From NCBI GenBank assembly GCA_001600695.1, contig BCKQ01000011.1:443310-507309 (forward strand): DNA of 64,000 nucleotides. The letters are read 5' to 3'. The first letter of the stretch is position 1. Each line of letters begins with the position of its first letter. Made by a program: the position numbers and the translations under genes. The notes beneath the pieces are model-generated. The model made no database searches. It was given only the letters and a program-made list of their open reading frames with translations, and was not told the DNA's origin. This DNA is from Ascoidea asiatica (lineage: Eukaryota > Ascomycota > Saccharomycetes > Ascoideales > Ascoideaceae). Below are positions 43,157 to 53,300 of this stretch, piece by piece.

Positions 43157-43448
43157 TTACGTAAGTATCCATGACATGGAAAAGTTGCAAGCGGATACGG
43201 AAAAATTTAACACCAAGGTTAAGGATCTACCAACTGCATGGATCTACCTAGTCCATGGATCTACCATTGTTGTGGGTTTAATAATTTATTTACCATCACA
43301 ATGGTAGAGTACCACAACAATGGATTAGTCGGCGTGTTTTATCCGCCAGACTGAGGTCGGAATTTAATAATTGCCGTTTACAAACTGACGCTTTAAAAAA
43401 TGTGAGCATGTGTGGCGGTGCAGTTACGTAATGGCCGCTGTTACGTAA
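43157..43448. promoter_or_regulatory. Three TTACGTAA bZIP-type sites upstream of HOG1
   Basis: The palindrome TTACGTAA occurs at 43157-43164, 43424-43431 and 43441-43448. It is the preferred site of yeast ATF/CREB and Yap-type bZIP factors such as Cst6, Sko1-like and Yap proteins. The last two are 17 bases apart. Direction toward HOG1 or HRD1 cannot be told from sequence. Confidence 0.45.
43264..43323. repeat. Nested inverted repeat
   Basis: CCATTGTTGTGG at 43264-43275 is the exact reverse complement of CCACAACAATGG at 43312-43323. Inside it, TACCAT at 43291-43296 pairs with ATGGTA at 43301-43306 around a CACA loop. The sequence just upstream also repeats CATGGATCTACC directly. It could extrude as a two-level cruciform. 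Confidence 0.9.
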
Positions 43449-43772
43449 CCGCAAGGCCTCGCTGAAATAATTTAATTTATTTTTAGAGATATCAAAATAA
43501 CACCTTCATATGTCAAGTCGCATTTATTGCCATATTCCTATGAGGTTTATCTAATTTATTCACTTTAGTTCGTTTATTTGAATTTTATTTTAATTCTCTA
43601 AATCTATATTTTATTTCTCTTAAACAATTTGTTACTTATTTCTAGTTTTAATTCTAGTTATAAATTTAATATATAATATAATATATACTTTTTTTATTAC
43701 ATAACTATTATATCAATTAATGAAAAAGAAATAATAGACCTACCTACTTTCAAATACAATATACATCAAACA

Positions 43773-45344
43773 ATGGAATCAAAAATCATATCCACCAATG
43801 ATTCTACAAATAATGCTTTAATTTCAAAGAACAATAGTAATAATGATAGTAATAATATTTCTATTGAATATCCTGATGAACTTCATTTAGAACATGTAGA
43901 AATTACTGAAATAAGTGATACTTCAAATTCTAATTCAAATGATAAAATAAAAATTAATAATTCAAATATTCAAAATAACATTTCAGACTTAGATAATATT
44001 ATTGATAATAATATTCAGAATAATGAAGCTGTTGATAATATCCAAGGCATAAATAATAATAATAATATTAATAATAACGAAGATGATAATGATGACAAAA
44101 ATGACAATAACAATGTGAATGATAATGATAATGAAACCGACAACCTAAATGACAATAATGAAGAAAATGATAATGAAAATAATAATAATAATAATGATAT
44201 TAATAGCTATAATGAAAATTATGATGAAATCTACGATCAAGATTATGATCAAAATTATAACTATTATGATAATAATAATGAAAATAATAATAATGAATAT
44301 TTAGATAATAATTTCATAAAAATTCAAATATTTGGAACTGTTTTTGAAACATCAAAAAGATATAAAGATTTAAATCCTGTTGGAATGGGAGCTTTTGGTT
44401 TAGTTTGTTCTGCAATTGATTTAAAATTTGATTCAAAAGTTGCAATAAAAAAAATTTTAAAACCATTATCAACTGAAGTTTTAGCAAAAAGAACTTATAG
44501 AGAATTAAAATTATTAAAAAATTTAAGACATGAAAATCTTATAAGTTTAACAGATATTTTTTTATCACCATCAAATGATATTTATTTTGTAACTGAATTA
44601 CAAGGTGCAGATTTATTAAAATTATTAAATACAAGACCTTTAGAACCTCAATTTATACAATATTTTATTTATCAAATTTTAAGAGGTTTAAAATATATTC
44701 ATTCATCTGGTGTTATACATAGAGATTTAAAACCTTCAAATATTTTAATTAATGAAAATTGTGATTTAAAAATTTGTGATTTTGGTTTAGCTAGAATTCA
44801 AGATCCTCAAATGACAGGATATGTTTCAACAAGATATTATAGAGCTCCAGAAATTATGTTAACATGGCAAAAATATGATACCGAAGTTGATATTTGGTCA
44901 ACAGCATGTATATTTGCAGAAATGATTGAAAATAAACCTTTATTTCCAGGTAAAAATCATGTACATCAATTTTCAATAATAACAGAATTATTAGGATCTC
45001 CACCACAAGATGTTATAAATACAATATGTTCAGAAAATACATTAAAATTTGTACAATCTTTACCACATAAAGAACCAATTAATTTATTTGAAAGATTTAA
45101 AGATAAATTAGATCCATTAGGTATTGATTTATTATCAAAAATGTTAGTATTTGATCCAAAAAAAAGAATTAATGCTACACAAGGTTTATCACATCAATAT
45201 TTATCAGCATATCATGATCCTGATGATGAACCTGAAGCTGAAGAACAATTTGATTGGCAATTTAATGATGCAGATTTACCAATGGAAACTTGGAGAAAAA
45301 TGATGTATTCAGAAATTAATGATTTTCATAATCGTTTTGAATAA
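43773..45344 (+). CDS. HOG1: Stress-activated MAP kinase HOG1 with N-terminal extension
   Basis: The product is 523 residues. The kinase starts near residue 185 with [20 protein letters not shown], followed by GMGAFGLV (glycine loop), VAIKKIL (catalytic Lys), [10 protein letters not shown] (catalytic loop) and DFGLARIQ. The activation motif TGY at 348-350 ([15 protein letters not shown]) identifies the p38/Hog1 group. [14 protein letters not shown] after the kinase core matches the Hog1 common-docking region. The tail after it is very short, lacking the extended C-terminus of baker's yeast Hog1 (435 residues). Residues 1-180 are an extra Asn/Asp/Glu-rich segment not seen in typical Hog1, and no in-frame Met lies close to the kinase, so the extension appears real. 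Confidence 0.93.
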   Translation: MESKIISTNDSTNNALISKNNSNNDSNNISIEYPDELHLEHVEITEISDTSNSNSNDKIKINNSNIQNNISDLDNIIDNNIQNNEAVDNIQGINNNNNINNNEDDNDDKNDNNNVNDNDNETDNLNDNNEENDNENNNNNNDINSYNENYDEIYDQDYDQNYNYYDNNNENNNNEYLDNNFIKIQIFGTVFETSKRYKDLNPVGMGAFGLVCSAIDLKFDSKVAIKKILKPLSTEVLAKRTYRELKLLKNLRHENLISLTDIFLSPSNDIYFVTELQGADLLKLLNTRPLEPQFIQYFIYQILRGLKYIHSSGVIHRDLKPSNILINENCDLKICDFGLARIQDPQMTGYVSTRYYRAPEIMLTWQKYDTEVDIWSTACIFAEMIENKPLFPGKNHVHQFSIITELLGSPPQDVINTICSENTLKFVQSLPHKEPINLFERFKDKLDPLGIDLLSKMLVFDPKKRINATQGLSHQYLSAYHDPDDEPEAEEQFDWQFNDADLPMETWRKMMYSEINDFHNRFE

Positions 45345-45990
45345 ATTATTAATTATTAGTTATTATTTATTATTTATATTTATATATATATATGTATTTT
45401 ATATTTTGAAGTTTTCTCTCTATCTTTCTTTCTCTCTCTATCTCTCTCTATATCTCTTTTTTTCAAGTTAACATTTGAACATTTATTTATTTTTTAGTTT
45501 CTTTCAATAATAGAATTTGAATATTTTGGACCCTTTAATAATAAGCCATGAATTAAATTAAAATTAACTAAAATTAAAATTAAACTATTGATTGTCAAGT
45601 AAATCAAAGTTAAAATTAACAATTAAAAAAGAAGATCCAAATTCATGGACTCCAAAATAAAATAACTGTCACGAGATAAAATTTAGGGTTTTTTAAAAGC
45701 AAAATCAAAGAGGGCTTTATTTCTAACTGGCCGGGTAACAACGTTTCTTCTTTTTCAATTCTTCTGCCAAATGTCAACGGGGAAAGTTCAGCAAATTCGC
45801 TGGGAGTAAACGCAGTGAGTGAAGGTCCATACTGAGCCATCGATCATCTTCAGAATATTGAATATCGTTTTGGAAGAAGTAGTTAGACAATTATTTGATT
45901 ATTAAAATTTATTGAAAATTATTATATTATTTCAATTTAATAAAATATCAACAAGATTAATAGTAATAATAATAATAACCAAATAACAAA
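45345..45990. promoter_or_regulatory. HOG1 3' region and RPL43 promoter
   Basis: The first 130 bases are TA- and CT-rich 3' sequence of HOG1. Upstream of RPL43 are TTAGGGTT at 45683-45690 (Tbf1-type) and CGGGTAAC at 45732-45739 (Reb1-type), about 250-310 bases before the start codon. Such general regulatory factor sites are usual for ribosomal protein genes. The minus-strand frame 45643-45840 is judged spurious. Confidence 0.45.
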
Positions 45991-46850
45991 ATGTATGTTT
46001 AAAATGGATTCATGATTCATGATTTATGATTTATTGTTTATGTTATAAATAATTTATTTATTTATATTATTATCGAAATTATTTGCTCAATAAGAGAAGA
46101 ATATAAAATTTAGAAAAATATCAATTTCAATTTAAAGGAGACAGTCATTAAAAAAAGAAGATTGAGAGAAAGAAAAAAGGGAAAGAATTTGTAGAAATAA
46201 TTGAATTAGTTTTATTATTGATTATTATGGAAAATATGATTTAAAAATAATGAATAAAATTGGAAAATAAAGAAAAAGAGTAATAAATACACTATTTTAA
46301 ATAAAGTGAAAGATTATCATAGAGAATCAAGTAAAACATCAATTGATTAATTAATATAATTCAATGTAAAATTTGATTACTTTAATTTTTTATTAAAATT
46401 TCAATATTTATATTCTTATTCCTAAGATTTGTAATAGTAGTAAAATAATTATAATAATAAAACATGTATAAATTTATCAAAATATATGAGATAAAATGAT
46501 AAAATAATCAATTACTTTATTAGTGAAATAATAAATTCTAACAATATTTTTATTTTAATTTTTAAAATTATAGGACTAAAAGAACAAAGAAAGTTGGAAT
46601 TACCGGTAAATATGGTGTTCGTTATGGTTCATCATTAAGAAGACAATGTAAAAAATTAGAAACTCAACAACATGCTTCTTATGATTGTTCATTTTGTGGT
46701 AAAAGAAGTGTAAAAAGAACTTGTGTTGGTATCTGGAAATGTAAATCTTGTGCAAAAACTGTTGCAGGTGGTGCTTATACTGTTTCAACTGCAGCTGCTG
46801 CAACTGTTAGATCTAATATTAGACGTTTAAGAGAATTAGCTGAAGCATAA
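45991..46850 (+). CDS. RPL43: 60S ribosomal protein eL43 (RPL43), spliced
   Basis: The coding sequence is join(45991-45992, 46574-46850), giving 92 residues, the same as yeast Rpl43. Exon 1 supplies only the AT of the start codon. The donor GTATGT begins with the G at 45993 and the acceptor TAG ends at 46573, so the G of ATG comes from exon 2. The 581-base intron has a branch-like TTCTAAC at 46536-46542. The protein begins [20 protein letters not shown]. It carries the zinc ribbon CSFCGK with CKSC, then [19 protein letters not shown]. It is part of the large ribosomal subunit. The residue after Met is Thr, where baker's yeast has Ala. Confidence 0.92.
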
Positions 46851-47736
46851 TTTAATTGTATTCTTTTATATATTTAATAAATTACTTCCATTAAAATGAT
46901 TAAAATTCTTAATATTATTATTATTATCAATACGTAATTTTGGTGTCTCAATTACACCTAAATTCAATGAATTTGGTGAATATTGACCTTCAGTAAAATG
47001 ATCGTGTCCTATTTGGAACCAAAATAGAATATATCTAGTGCAAAAAAATATTATATTTAGGGCGACACCCGCACTAAAAGAAAAAATTCACTACACATGT
47101 TATTCTATAATTGCGCGCACCAGAACAATTAAAATATTATATATCATGTGCTTAATTTTTTCTAGTTTCGTGTGAGTTTTCCAGAGTTCCAGAGCCTGAG
47201 ACTGAGTGAGAGTGTGACTGTTTTATTCCCCTGAGTGAGATTAACCTCCCAACCCGAGACCACTCTTTTCAAATCCCGTGCACATTTGGGCGGCGCACGT
47301 ATTTTATTTAAGTGCGCAAAGGTTACTATTTCTGCGCTCTCCTTCACGTGCCTCACTCTTGTAATGAACCCACTGCCAGCCAACACTTCCAAATGCTTAC
47401 GAGCTCTAACAAAACCACCAAAAACCACCAAAAAACACCGAAAACCACCGAAAACTGCCCTTTGCCATAGTGAACTTTCACTGCTCAACTTTCCTCTCAT
47501 AATCTAGCCCTCAGTCGAGTCTTTCATCACTCAGTCAGTCCTTGCATAGTAAATGAAATCTATTACTGTAATTCAAACAACCCAATTTTCATAAAAAATT
47601 AAGCACCAAAATTAATTTCAAATTAAAAAAGGGTTATTTTATTTCACTATCATTATTATTAATATAATAAAATATAATAGAATAATATATCAAAAAATAA
47701 TAAAATATATATAATATAATATAATATAATATAAAA
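46851..47736. promoter_or_regulatory. RPP1 promoter region
   Basis: A composite of TTAGGG (47057-47062, Tbf1-type) directly followed by ACACCCGCAC (47065-47074, Rap1-type) lies about 670 bases upstream of the RPP1 start, and CACGTG (47345-47350, Cbf1-type) lies about 390 bases upstream. The stretch 47040-47530 is GC-rich for this genome. Overlapping opposite-strand frames at 47162-47507 arise from that composition and have no recognisable product. ATAAT pentamer repeats at 47708-47732 abut the start. Confidence 0.5.
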
Positions 47737-48235
47737 ATGGCTGACGCTCTTGTATCATATGCTGCTTTACTTTTAGCTGATAGTGAAATTACTATATCTT
47801 CAGATAAATTAACCTCTGTAATTAAAGCTGCAGGTGGTTCTATTGATCCAGTATGTTAATTAAATAATTTCAAAATTTAATATTCAATTATTCAATTATT
47901 CAATAATTTAATGATTTTTTAAAATCATTTTTTTCAAATGAATTTCAATAAAACAAAACCATTGAATAAAAAAACATAAGGAAATTTATATACTAACTTA
48001 ATATTTTACTTAATTTTAATTATAGATCTGGACTGAAGTATATGCAAAAGCTTTAGAAGGTAAAAATTTAAAAGAAATGTTATTTTCAATTGCCTCTGCT
48101 GCTCCAGCTGCTGGTTCTGCTAGTGGTGCTGCTGCCTCAGGCTCAGCTGATGCTGAAGCCGCTGCTGAAGAAGAAGAAGTTGAAGAAGAAGCTGAAGAAT
48201 CTGATGATGATATGGGTTTCGGTTTATTCGATTAA
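47737..48235 (+). CDS. RPP1: 60S acidic ribosomal stalk protein P1, spliced
   Basis: The coding sequence is join(47737-47850, 48026-48235), giving 107 residues. The donor GTATGT starts at 47851, the branch site TACTAAC is at 47991-47997, and the acceptor TAG ends at 48025. The intron is 175 bases. The protein begins [20 protein letters not shown]. Exon 2 resumes with [19 protein letters not shown], followed by an Ala-rich hinge, an acidic run and the stalk-family ending [11 protein letters not shown], which binds elongation factors. It is a P1 rather than a P2 protein by its N-terminus. Whether it corresponds to RPP1A or RPP1B cannot be told. Confidence 0.93.
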
Positions 48236-48411
48236 ACAATTAATAAAATGAATTAATTTTACTTAATTTATATAAAATAATAATCAATAAACTATTTTAT
48301 AAACTATTTTATACACATATACATAAACTGATACATACAAAACTAATTATTTTAAAATTAGTAAATTTAAATTAAAACTATAGATAAAACACAAAAAAAA
48401 AAAAAAAAAAG

Positions 48412-48421
48412 NNAAAAAANN
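48412..48421. other. Ambiguous bases in a poly(A) run
   Basis: Four N characters (48412, 48413, 48420, 48421) lie within a homopolymeric A tract in the convergent RPP1-MAM33 3' region. They mark assembly uncertainty in run length rather than a biological feature. Confidence 0.95.
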
Positions 48422-48473
48422 AAAAGAACTATTGAATAACTATGAACAAGAATAATTAAAATTAATTAAATAA

Positions 48474-48894
48474 TTAATTAGAAAATGAAGATTTTAATTC
48501 TTCTAACCAATTAATATATTGAGAATTTTCTTTAAATTCTGAATAAAATCCAACAAATTCACCTAATTTTTCATCAATACCTCTTGATTTAAGATAATCT
48601 TCAACTGAATTTTGTAAATTTTCATCTAAATTTTGAAATGGTGGTCCTTGATATAATAATCTTCTTTTAGAATTACCTTCTGAAGATTCATCTAAAGCTA
48701 ATTTAGAATCTTTAAATGGTACAATACTTTCAATAAAAAATAATCCTTCATCTAATTTAAATAAAACTTCAAATGCAATTGCACTATTATTAAGTTTTTT
48801 CTCAATTACAACATTAATATCTGCATATGAATCTTCTGGTTCTTCTAATTCAGATTCTGGATCATATTCATCAATATCATTTTCATTTTCATTT

Positions 48895-48926
<32 letters not shown>

Positions 48927-49370
48927 TTCATTATCATTATCAAGATTTGAATTTTCATTAAAATTTGGTTGTAATGATAAATTTGAAATTTGGGCAACAT
49001 CAAAAAATACATGAATAATTTCATCATCAGTTTCTTTAATTAATTCAGATAATGAATGATTTTCTGGTAAATTTTTATTAATTTTAAATTTTGATTCTTT
49101 TAAAAAATCTTTTAATTGTGATGGAAATTCATCATCTCTTGTTTCTTTTTCAATAACTAATTCATTATCAATTGCTTCTAAAACATTTTTTGTTGATTTA
49201 TTTAAAATTAAATTATTTTTAATTGAAAAAAATCTTTTATTATTAATATTATTAATAAAGTTATTATTTAATGTAGGTGTAGTTGCTAATAATATTTTTT
49301 TACTAGAAATATTGAAAATTGATCTTGAAGAAGATTTTAAAACAGAACGTGCAATATTACGAGATAACAT
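48474..49370 (-). CDS. MAM33: Mitochondrial acidic matrix protein MAM33 (p32 family)
   Basis: The product is 298 residues (yeast Mam33 is 266). The N-terminus MLSRNIARSVLKSSSRSIFN is basic and Ser-rich, a typical matrix presequence. The family pattern follows: an N-terminal helix region (KNVLEAIDNELVIEKETRDD), a beta sheet core with INVVIEKKL and AIAFEVLFKLDEGLFFIESI, an RRLLYQGPPFQNLDENLQ loop, and a C-terminal helix pair ending in INWLEELKSSFS. An Asn/Glu/Asp insert near 145-170 enlarges the acidic loop. The family forms donut-shaped trimers that aid mitochondrial translation and oxidative growth. Confidence 0.92.
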
Positions 49371-49878
49371 TTTTAGAAAATTATTAATTTTGATTATTAT
49401 TAATTGTTTAATTGAATGATTATATCTTTAATTTATATTTATATTTATATTTATAAATTGAATTAGTTAATAAAAAAAAAAGTAAATTAAAGGAAATTGA
49501 ATTGAATTTCTAAAATATTCGTTCAATTGAAATTAAAAAATTTAAAAATTTAAAAAATTATCATCCAAACAAAACGAGGGTAGTCATGTGAGCACCGCCG
49601 GGTTTAAAAGAGTTTTGAGCAATGTTCCGGTGGTGAAATTACTCCATTTAGTAGATGAAAGAATTATCCAATGGAATCGAATTTGATTACATACTTACAA
49701 CTAACTGTCTGCATTTGTAGATAAAGAAGAATATGAATAGATTTGTATTGTAGATTAAAAAGTGTATTTAATTTAATTAAGATAATAATAATAGTAATAT
49801 TAATTGTGATATTGATTATATTATTGATTATATTATTGATTATATTATTGAATGAAATAGGTATTGTGAATAATTGAG
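49371..49878. promoter_or_regulatory. Divergent promoter between MAM33 and the complex I subunit gene
   Basis: A short GC-richer patch at 49570-49640 contains GTCATGTGAGC and CACCGCCGGG. ATTGATTATATT is repeated about three times at 49811-49850, immediately upstream of the rightward start. Both flanking genes encode mitochondrial proteins, so a shared control element is plausible but not shown. Confidence 0.4.
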
Positions 49879-50634
49879 ATGATTTTCAGTAGTATAAAAC
49901 AATCAATTAAAATTGAAAAATCAATTGGAATTAGATATTTATCAAATTCTAGAATTAATAGAAAATTTAATTTATCTCAAGAAGAAGATATTAGAAGAAT
50001 TATAGATTCATTACCATCACCAAAAAGACTTTATCAAGATGTTGATGGTAGTCCAAGAACTCCAAATATAGAAGAATTAAAAAATTTAGGTAAATTAAGT
50101 TCATTAACAAATAATAGAAAATTATCAATATTAGATTATTTAACATTAAATAAAAAAAATAGTGAATTATTTATTGATAATGAAAAAGATTTAAATAATT
50201 TAATTCCTTCATTAAATAATGGAGCATCAGGTGATATTATTGATAAAATTCCATATGAAGATATTAATTCTGGTGAAATTAAATGGAAAATTATTAGAAA
50301 AAATGAAAAAGAAGGATGGGAAAATATAATGTATTATGGATATATTCCTGCATTAATATTTTGTTTTAGTATTATATTATTTAAAAAAGATGAATCAATT
50401 CAAACTTGGGCATTTAATGAATTAAAATTAAGAGCAACAGAAAATTTTGAAGATTCAAAAGATAAAATTAATAATTTTTTAAGTAATGAAAATAAATCTG
50501 AAGAAGAAATTAAGAAAAGAGATATTATTATGGTTGAAAGAATTTTATCTGGTGAATATGATAAATTAGCAGGTTTAAAAAAAAAATCAAACAGTTTACC
50601 AATAGTTGATATTGAATCTTTAACTACCAATTAA
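49879..50634 (+). CDS. Probable mitochondrial complex I accessory subunit (NDUFB11/ESSS-like)
   Basis: The product is 251 residues. The N-terminus IKQSIKIEKSIGIRYLSNSR looks like a mitochondrial presequence. One membrane span, YGYIPALIFCFSIILF, lies near 155-170. It is preceded by GWENIMY and followed by a charged amphipathic segment with QTWAFNELKLRA. This W-x-span-x-W-A pattern recalls the single-span NADH dehydrogenase beta-subcomplex subunit 11 (ESSS, called NESM in Yarrowia). The remaining sequence is low in similarity to anything I know. If correct, the organism has respiratory complex I. The alternative is another single-span inner-membrane protein. Confidence 0.4.
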   Translation: MIFSSIKQSIKIEKSIGIRYLSNSRINRKFNLSQEEDIRRIIDSLPSPKRLYQDVDGSPRTPNIEELKNLGKLSSLTNNRKLSILDYLTLNKKNSELFIDNEKDLNNLIPSLNNGASGDIIDKIPYEDINSGEIKWKIIRKNEKEGWENIMYYGYIPALIFCFSIILFKKDESIQTWAFNELKLRATENFEDSKDKINNFLSNENKSEEEIKKRDIIMVERILSGEYDKLAGLKKKSNSLPIVDIESLTTN

Positions 50635-51253
50635 TTATATAATAATAATAATTATATTATTGTAGCTCAATTACTATATAAATAAACATTTACAAACTGA
50701 ATATTCCATCAATTGTAGACTTCATTGTGCTTCTTCTTCGTCTTCTTCGTCTTCTTCGTCATTCTCGTCTACAGCAGTTCTTCAGAAGCAAAAGAAGCAA
50801 AAGAAGCAAAAGAAGCAAAAGAAGCAAAAACAGATTCCACTGGGGAAGATTGAACATAGCACGATTACGTAAGATCAGGTGCTTTTGTTTTTGTGGTTGT
50901 GCCACGTTACCGCCGGATCTAAGCACGGTGAGAATGCATTTAGCACTGTAATGATAATAACAGTGGTAATTGTAACAGTGAGATTGATAAGTTTACCTGT
51001 CTTTTTAGACTCTTTTCTTTTTCCCTATGTATATGTAATTCAAAAGAAACATCAAAAGAAATAAAGGATCAATCTCTAATCAAAAAACATATTCAATTGA
51101 TTTATATTCTAGTTATAAGATATTCTATTTAATCCAATTCAATTAGATTTAACTAGTTTTATCAAGATTCAATAAACATTTAAAAAGATTATATTCAATT
51201 ATATTCAATTATATTGACTTTTATATATTATTTCATTTTATTTCATTCCCAAA
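50635..51253. promoter_or_regulatory. CDC3 promoter region
   Basis: The region holds CTTCTTCGT repeats (50730-50760), a GAAGCAAAA array at 50785-50829, and TTACGTAA at 50865-50872. A GC-richer patch with TGCCACGTTACCGCCGG lies near 50890, followed by AT-rich leader. The short overlapping frames at 50727-51064 derive from the repeats and are not supported. Confidence 0.4.
50785..50829. repeat. 9-bp tandem array GAAGCAAAA, five copies
   Basis: Five exact copies in the region upstream of CDC3, shortly after a complementary-flavoured CTTCTTCGT run. Confidence 0.95.
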
Positions 51254-52744
51254 ATGGCTGCAGTTGGTATGTTTATTCAATTTAACAACTCTTTTATACC
51301 CTTTTTTTTCTTTTTATTTTTTTTTTTTTTTCTCTTTTAACCGCCGACACTATTCTGTATATTGATTCAAGTTTTACTAACAATTTTCCAAGTTGATCCA
51401 ATCAAAGGAACTGCTCTAGGTTCAGAATCTTCAAGTTATGAAAATGTTGACTCTTTAAAAGATACTCAAATTAATGATCAATCAAATTCTCCAACTTCAA
51501 CTAATTTAAATCAACAACAACAACAAATTAAAATTATAAAAAGAAAATTAAATGGCTTTGTAGGTTTTGCAAATTTACCAAAACAATGGCATAGAAAATC
51601 AATTCGTCGTGGTTTTAATTTTAATTTTATGATTATTGGTGAATCTGGTTTAGGTAAATCAACTTTAGTTAATACTTTATTTAATAGATCTTTATTTCCT
51701 GAAAAAATTGAAAAAGATCCTGCTTCTGAACCTCCAACTAATGTTTCAATTGAAACTGTAAGTGCTGATATTGAAGAAAATGGTGTAAAATTACGTTTAA
51801 CTTGTATTTCTGCTCCTGGTTTTGGTGATGGTATTAATAATTCTGATTCTTGGCAACCAATTGTTGATGAAATTAATCAAAGATTTAATACTTATCTTGA
51901 AGCTGAAAATAAATTAAATAGAACAACAATTATTGATAATAGAGTTCATGCTTGTCTTTATTTTATTGAACCAACTGGTCATTGTTTAAAACCATTAGAT
52001 ATAACTTTTATGAAAAAAATTCATACTAAAGTTAATTTAATTCCTGTTATTGCAAAATCTGATACTTTAACTGAAGAAGAAATTGCTTCTTTTAAACAAA
52101 GAATTATGGATGATATTAAAAATCAAGGTATAAATATTTTTGCTCCTCCAAAATATGAAAAAGATGATGAAGAAACAATTTTATCAACTTCTGAATTAAT
52201 GTCAAAAGTTCCATTTGCTGTTGTTGGTTCAACAAAAACTTTACAAACTCCAGAAAAAAAAATAGTTAGAGGTAGACAATATCCTTGGGGTGTAATTGAA
52301 GTTGATAATGAAGATCATTGTGATTTTATTAAATTAAGACAATTATTAATTAGAGATTTCTTAGAAGAATTAAGAGAAACAACTGCAAATATTTTATATG
52401 AAAATTATAGATCTGAAAAATTATCTTCTTTAGGTATTGAACAAGATAATACTGTTTTTAAAGAATTTGATCCTTTACAAAGACAAGAAGAAGAAAAATC
52501 TTTACATGCTGCAAAATTAGCTAAAATGGATAGTGAAATGAAAGCTGTTTTACAACAAAAAGTTGCTGAAAAAGAGAAAAAATTACAAAAATCTGAAGCT
52601 GAATTATTTTCAAGACATAAAGAAATGAAAGATAAATTAATGAAACAAATTAAAGTTTTAGAAGAGAAAAAACGTCAATTACAAACTTCTTCAAAACCTG
52701 TTCATACTGAACAACAAAGAACAAGAAAAGGTTTCCTTCGTTAA
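51254..52744 (+). CDS. CDC3: Septin CDC3, spliced
   Basis: The coding sequence is join(51254-51266, 51393-52744), giving 454 residues. Exon 1 is MAAV plus one base. The donor GTATGT starts at 51267, the branch site TACTAAC is at 51375-51381 and the acceptor AAG ends at 51392, only 12 bases past the branch A. The protein has FVGFANLPKQWHRKSIRRGF, a P-loop GESGLGKS at about 87-94, the septin motifs AKSD and RGRQYPWGVIEVDN, and a C-terminal coiled coil. It ends in RKGFLR, as in Cdc3. Septins form the filament ring at the bud neck. The N-terminal tail is shorter than in baker's yeast (520 residues). Confidence 0.93.
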
Positions 52745-53300
52745 TCTTAAAAAACAATTTTGAAATATTTTATAAACTGTTTTTCTCCAATCTAACTTTC
52801 TATATATAATTTTTTTTTTTAAATTTTTTTAAAACAAAAAAAGATACAAAAGATAAAACAGAGAATTTTATTATTTTTCTCTGTCAACTTTTTAGCACGT
52901 TAATTTATCTTGTTTTTTGTCCATTTATTTATTTATATATTATCTACTTAGTTATTTGTTTTCTTTGTTTACAAGGTTATTTATTTATTTTCTTTAAGCT
53001 TACATATCAATCTTCAAATTTCAATTTTAATATCTCCTGTTTATGATCTCTTAATTTATTTATTCAATAAATCATTCCTAATTTCTGATTTTAATTTATG
53101 AAAAAATCTAAGCTAATTCTTTTTTTTATATATCTCATTCCATTCAGTTTCAATTTATCTACTACATAACCATATTTATTCCTATAATAATCTAATTCAA
53201 TAAAGTATTATCAAGTCAATATATTATTATGTACTATTTAATTAAAAGAGAAAATGAAAAAAAAAAAAAAGAATAATATTAAATGATTCATAAATCGTTT
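52745..53300. other. Convergent 3' region between CDC3 and PDC
   Basis: T-rich and TTTATTTATT-type sequence, presumably holding both polyadenylation regions. An A-run at 53261-53272 precedes the PDC stop on the minus strand. No gene or RNA is seen. Confidence 0.4.

Larger units (their letters stand above)
42908..43772. promoter_or_regulatory. Divergent promoter between HRD1 and HOG1
   Basis: The HRD1-proximal part has short arrays (TGATGTATT, and AATGCTTT three times near 43050-43074). The middle, 43090-43460, is GC-rich and holds a nested inverted repeat and three TTACGTAA sites. The HOG1-proximal 300 bases are AT-rich leader. No coding frame or RNA gene is seen. Confidence 0.5.

Noticed and set aside
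47162-47507. Two opposite frames of about 100 codons before RPP1.
   Set aside because: They lie in promoter DNA with Tbf1/Rap1/Cbf1-type words and mirror each other; no family features.
51362-51392. Taking the CDC3 start at 51362 from the unspliced frame (MIQVLLTIFQ).
   Set aside because: That start is a non-ATG codon inside an intron with canonical GTATGT and TACTAAC; splicing from the ATG at 51254 gives a septin-like N-terminus.
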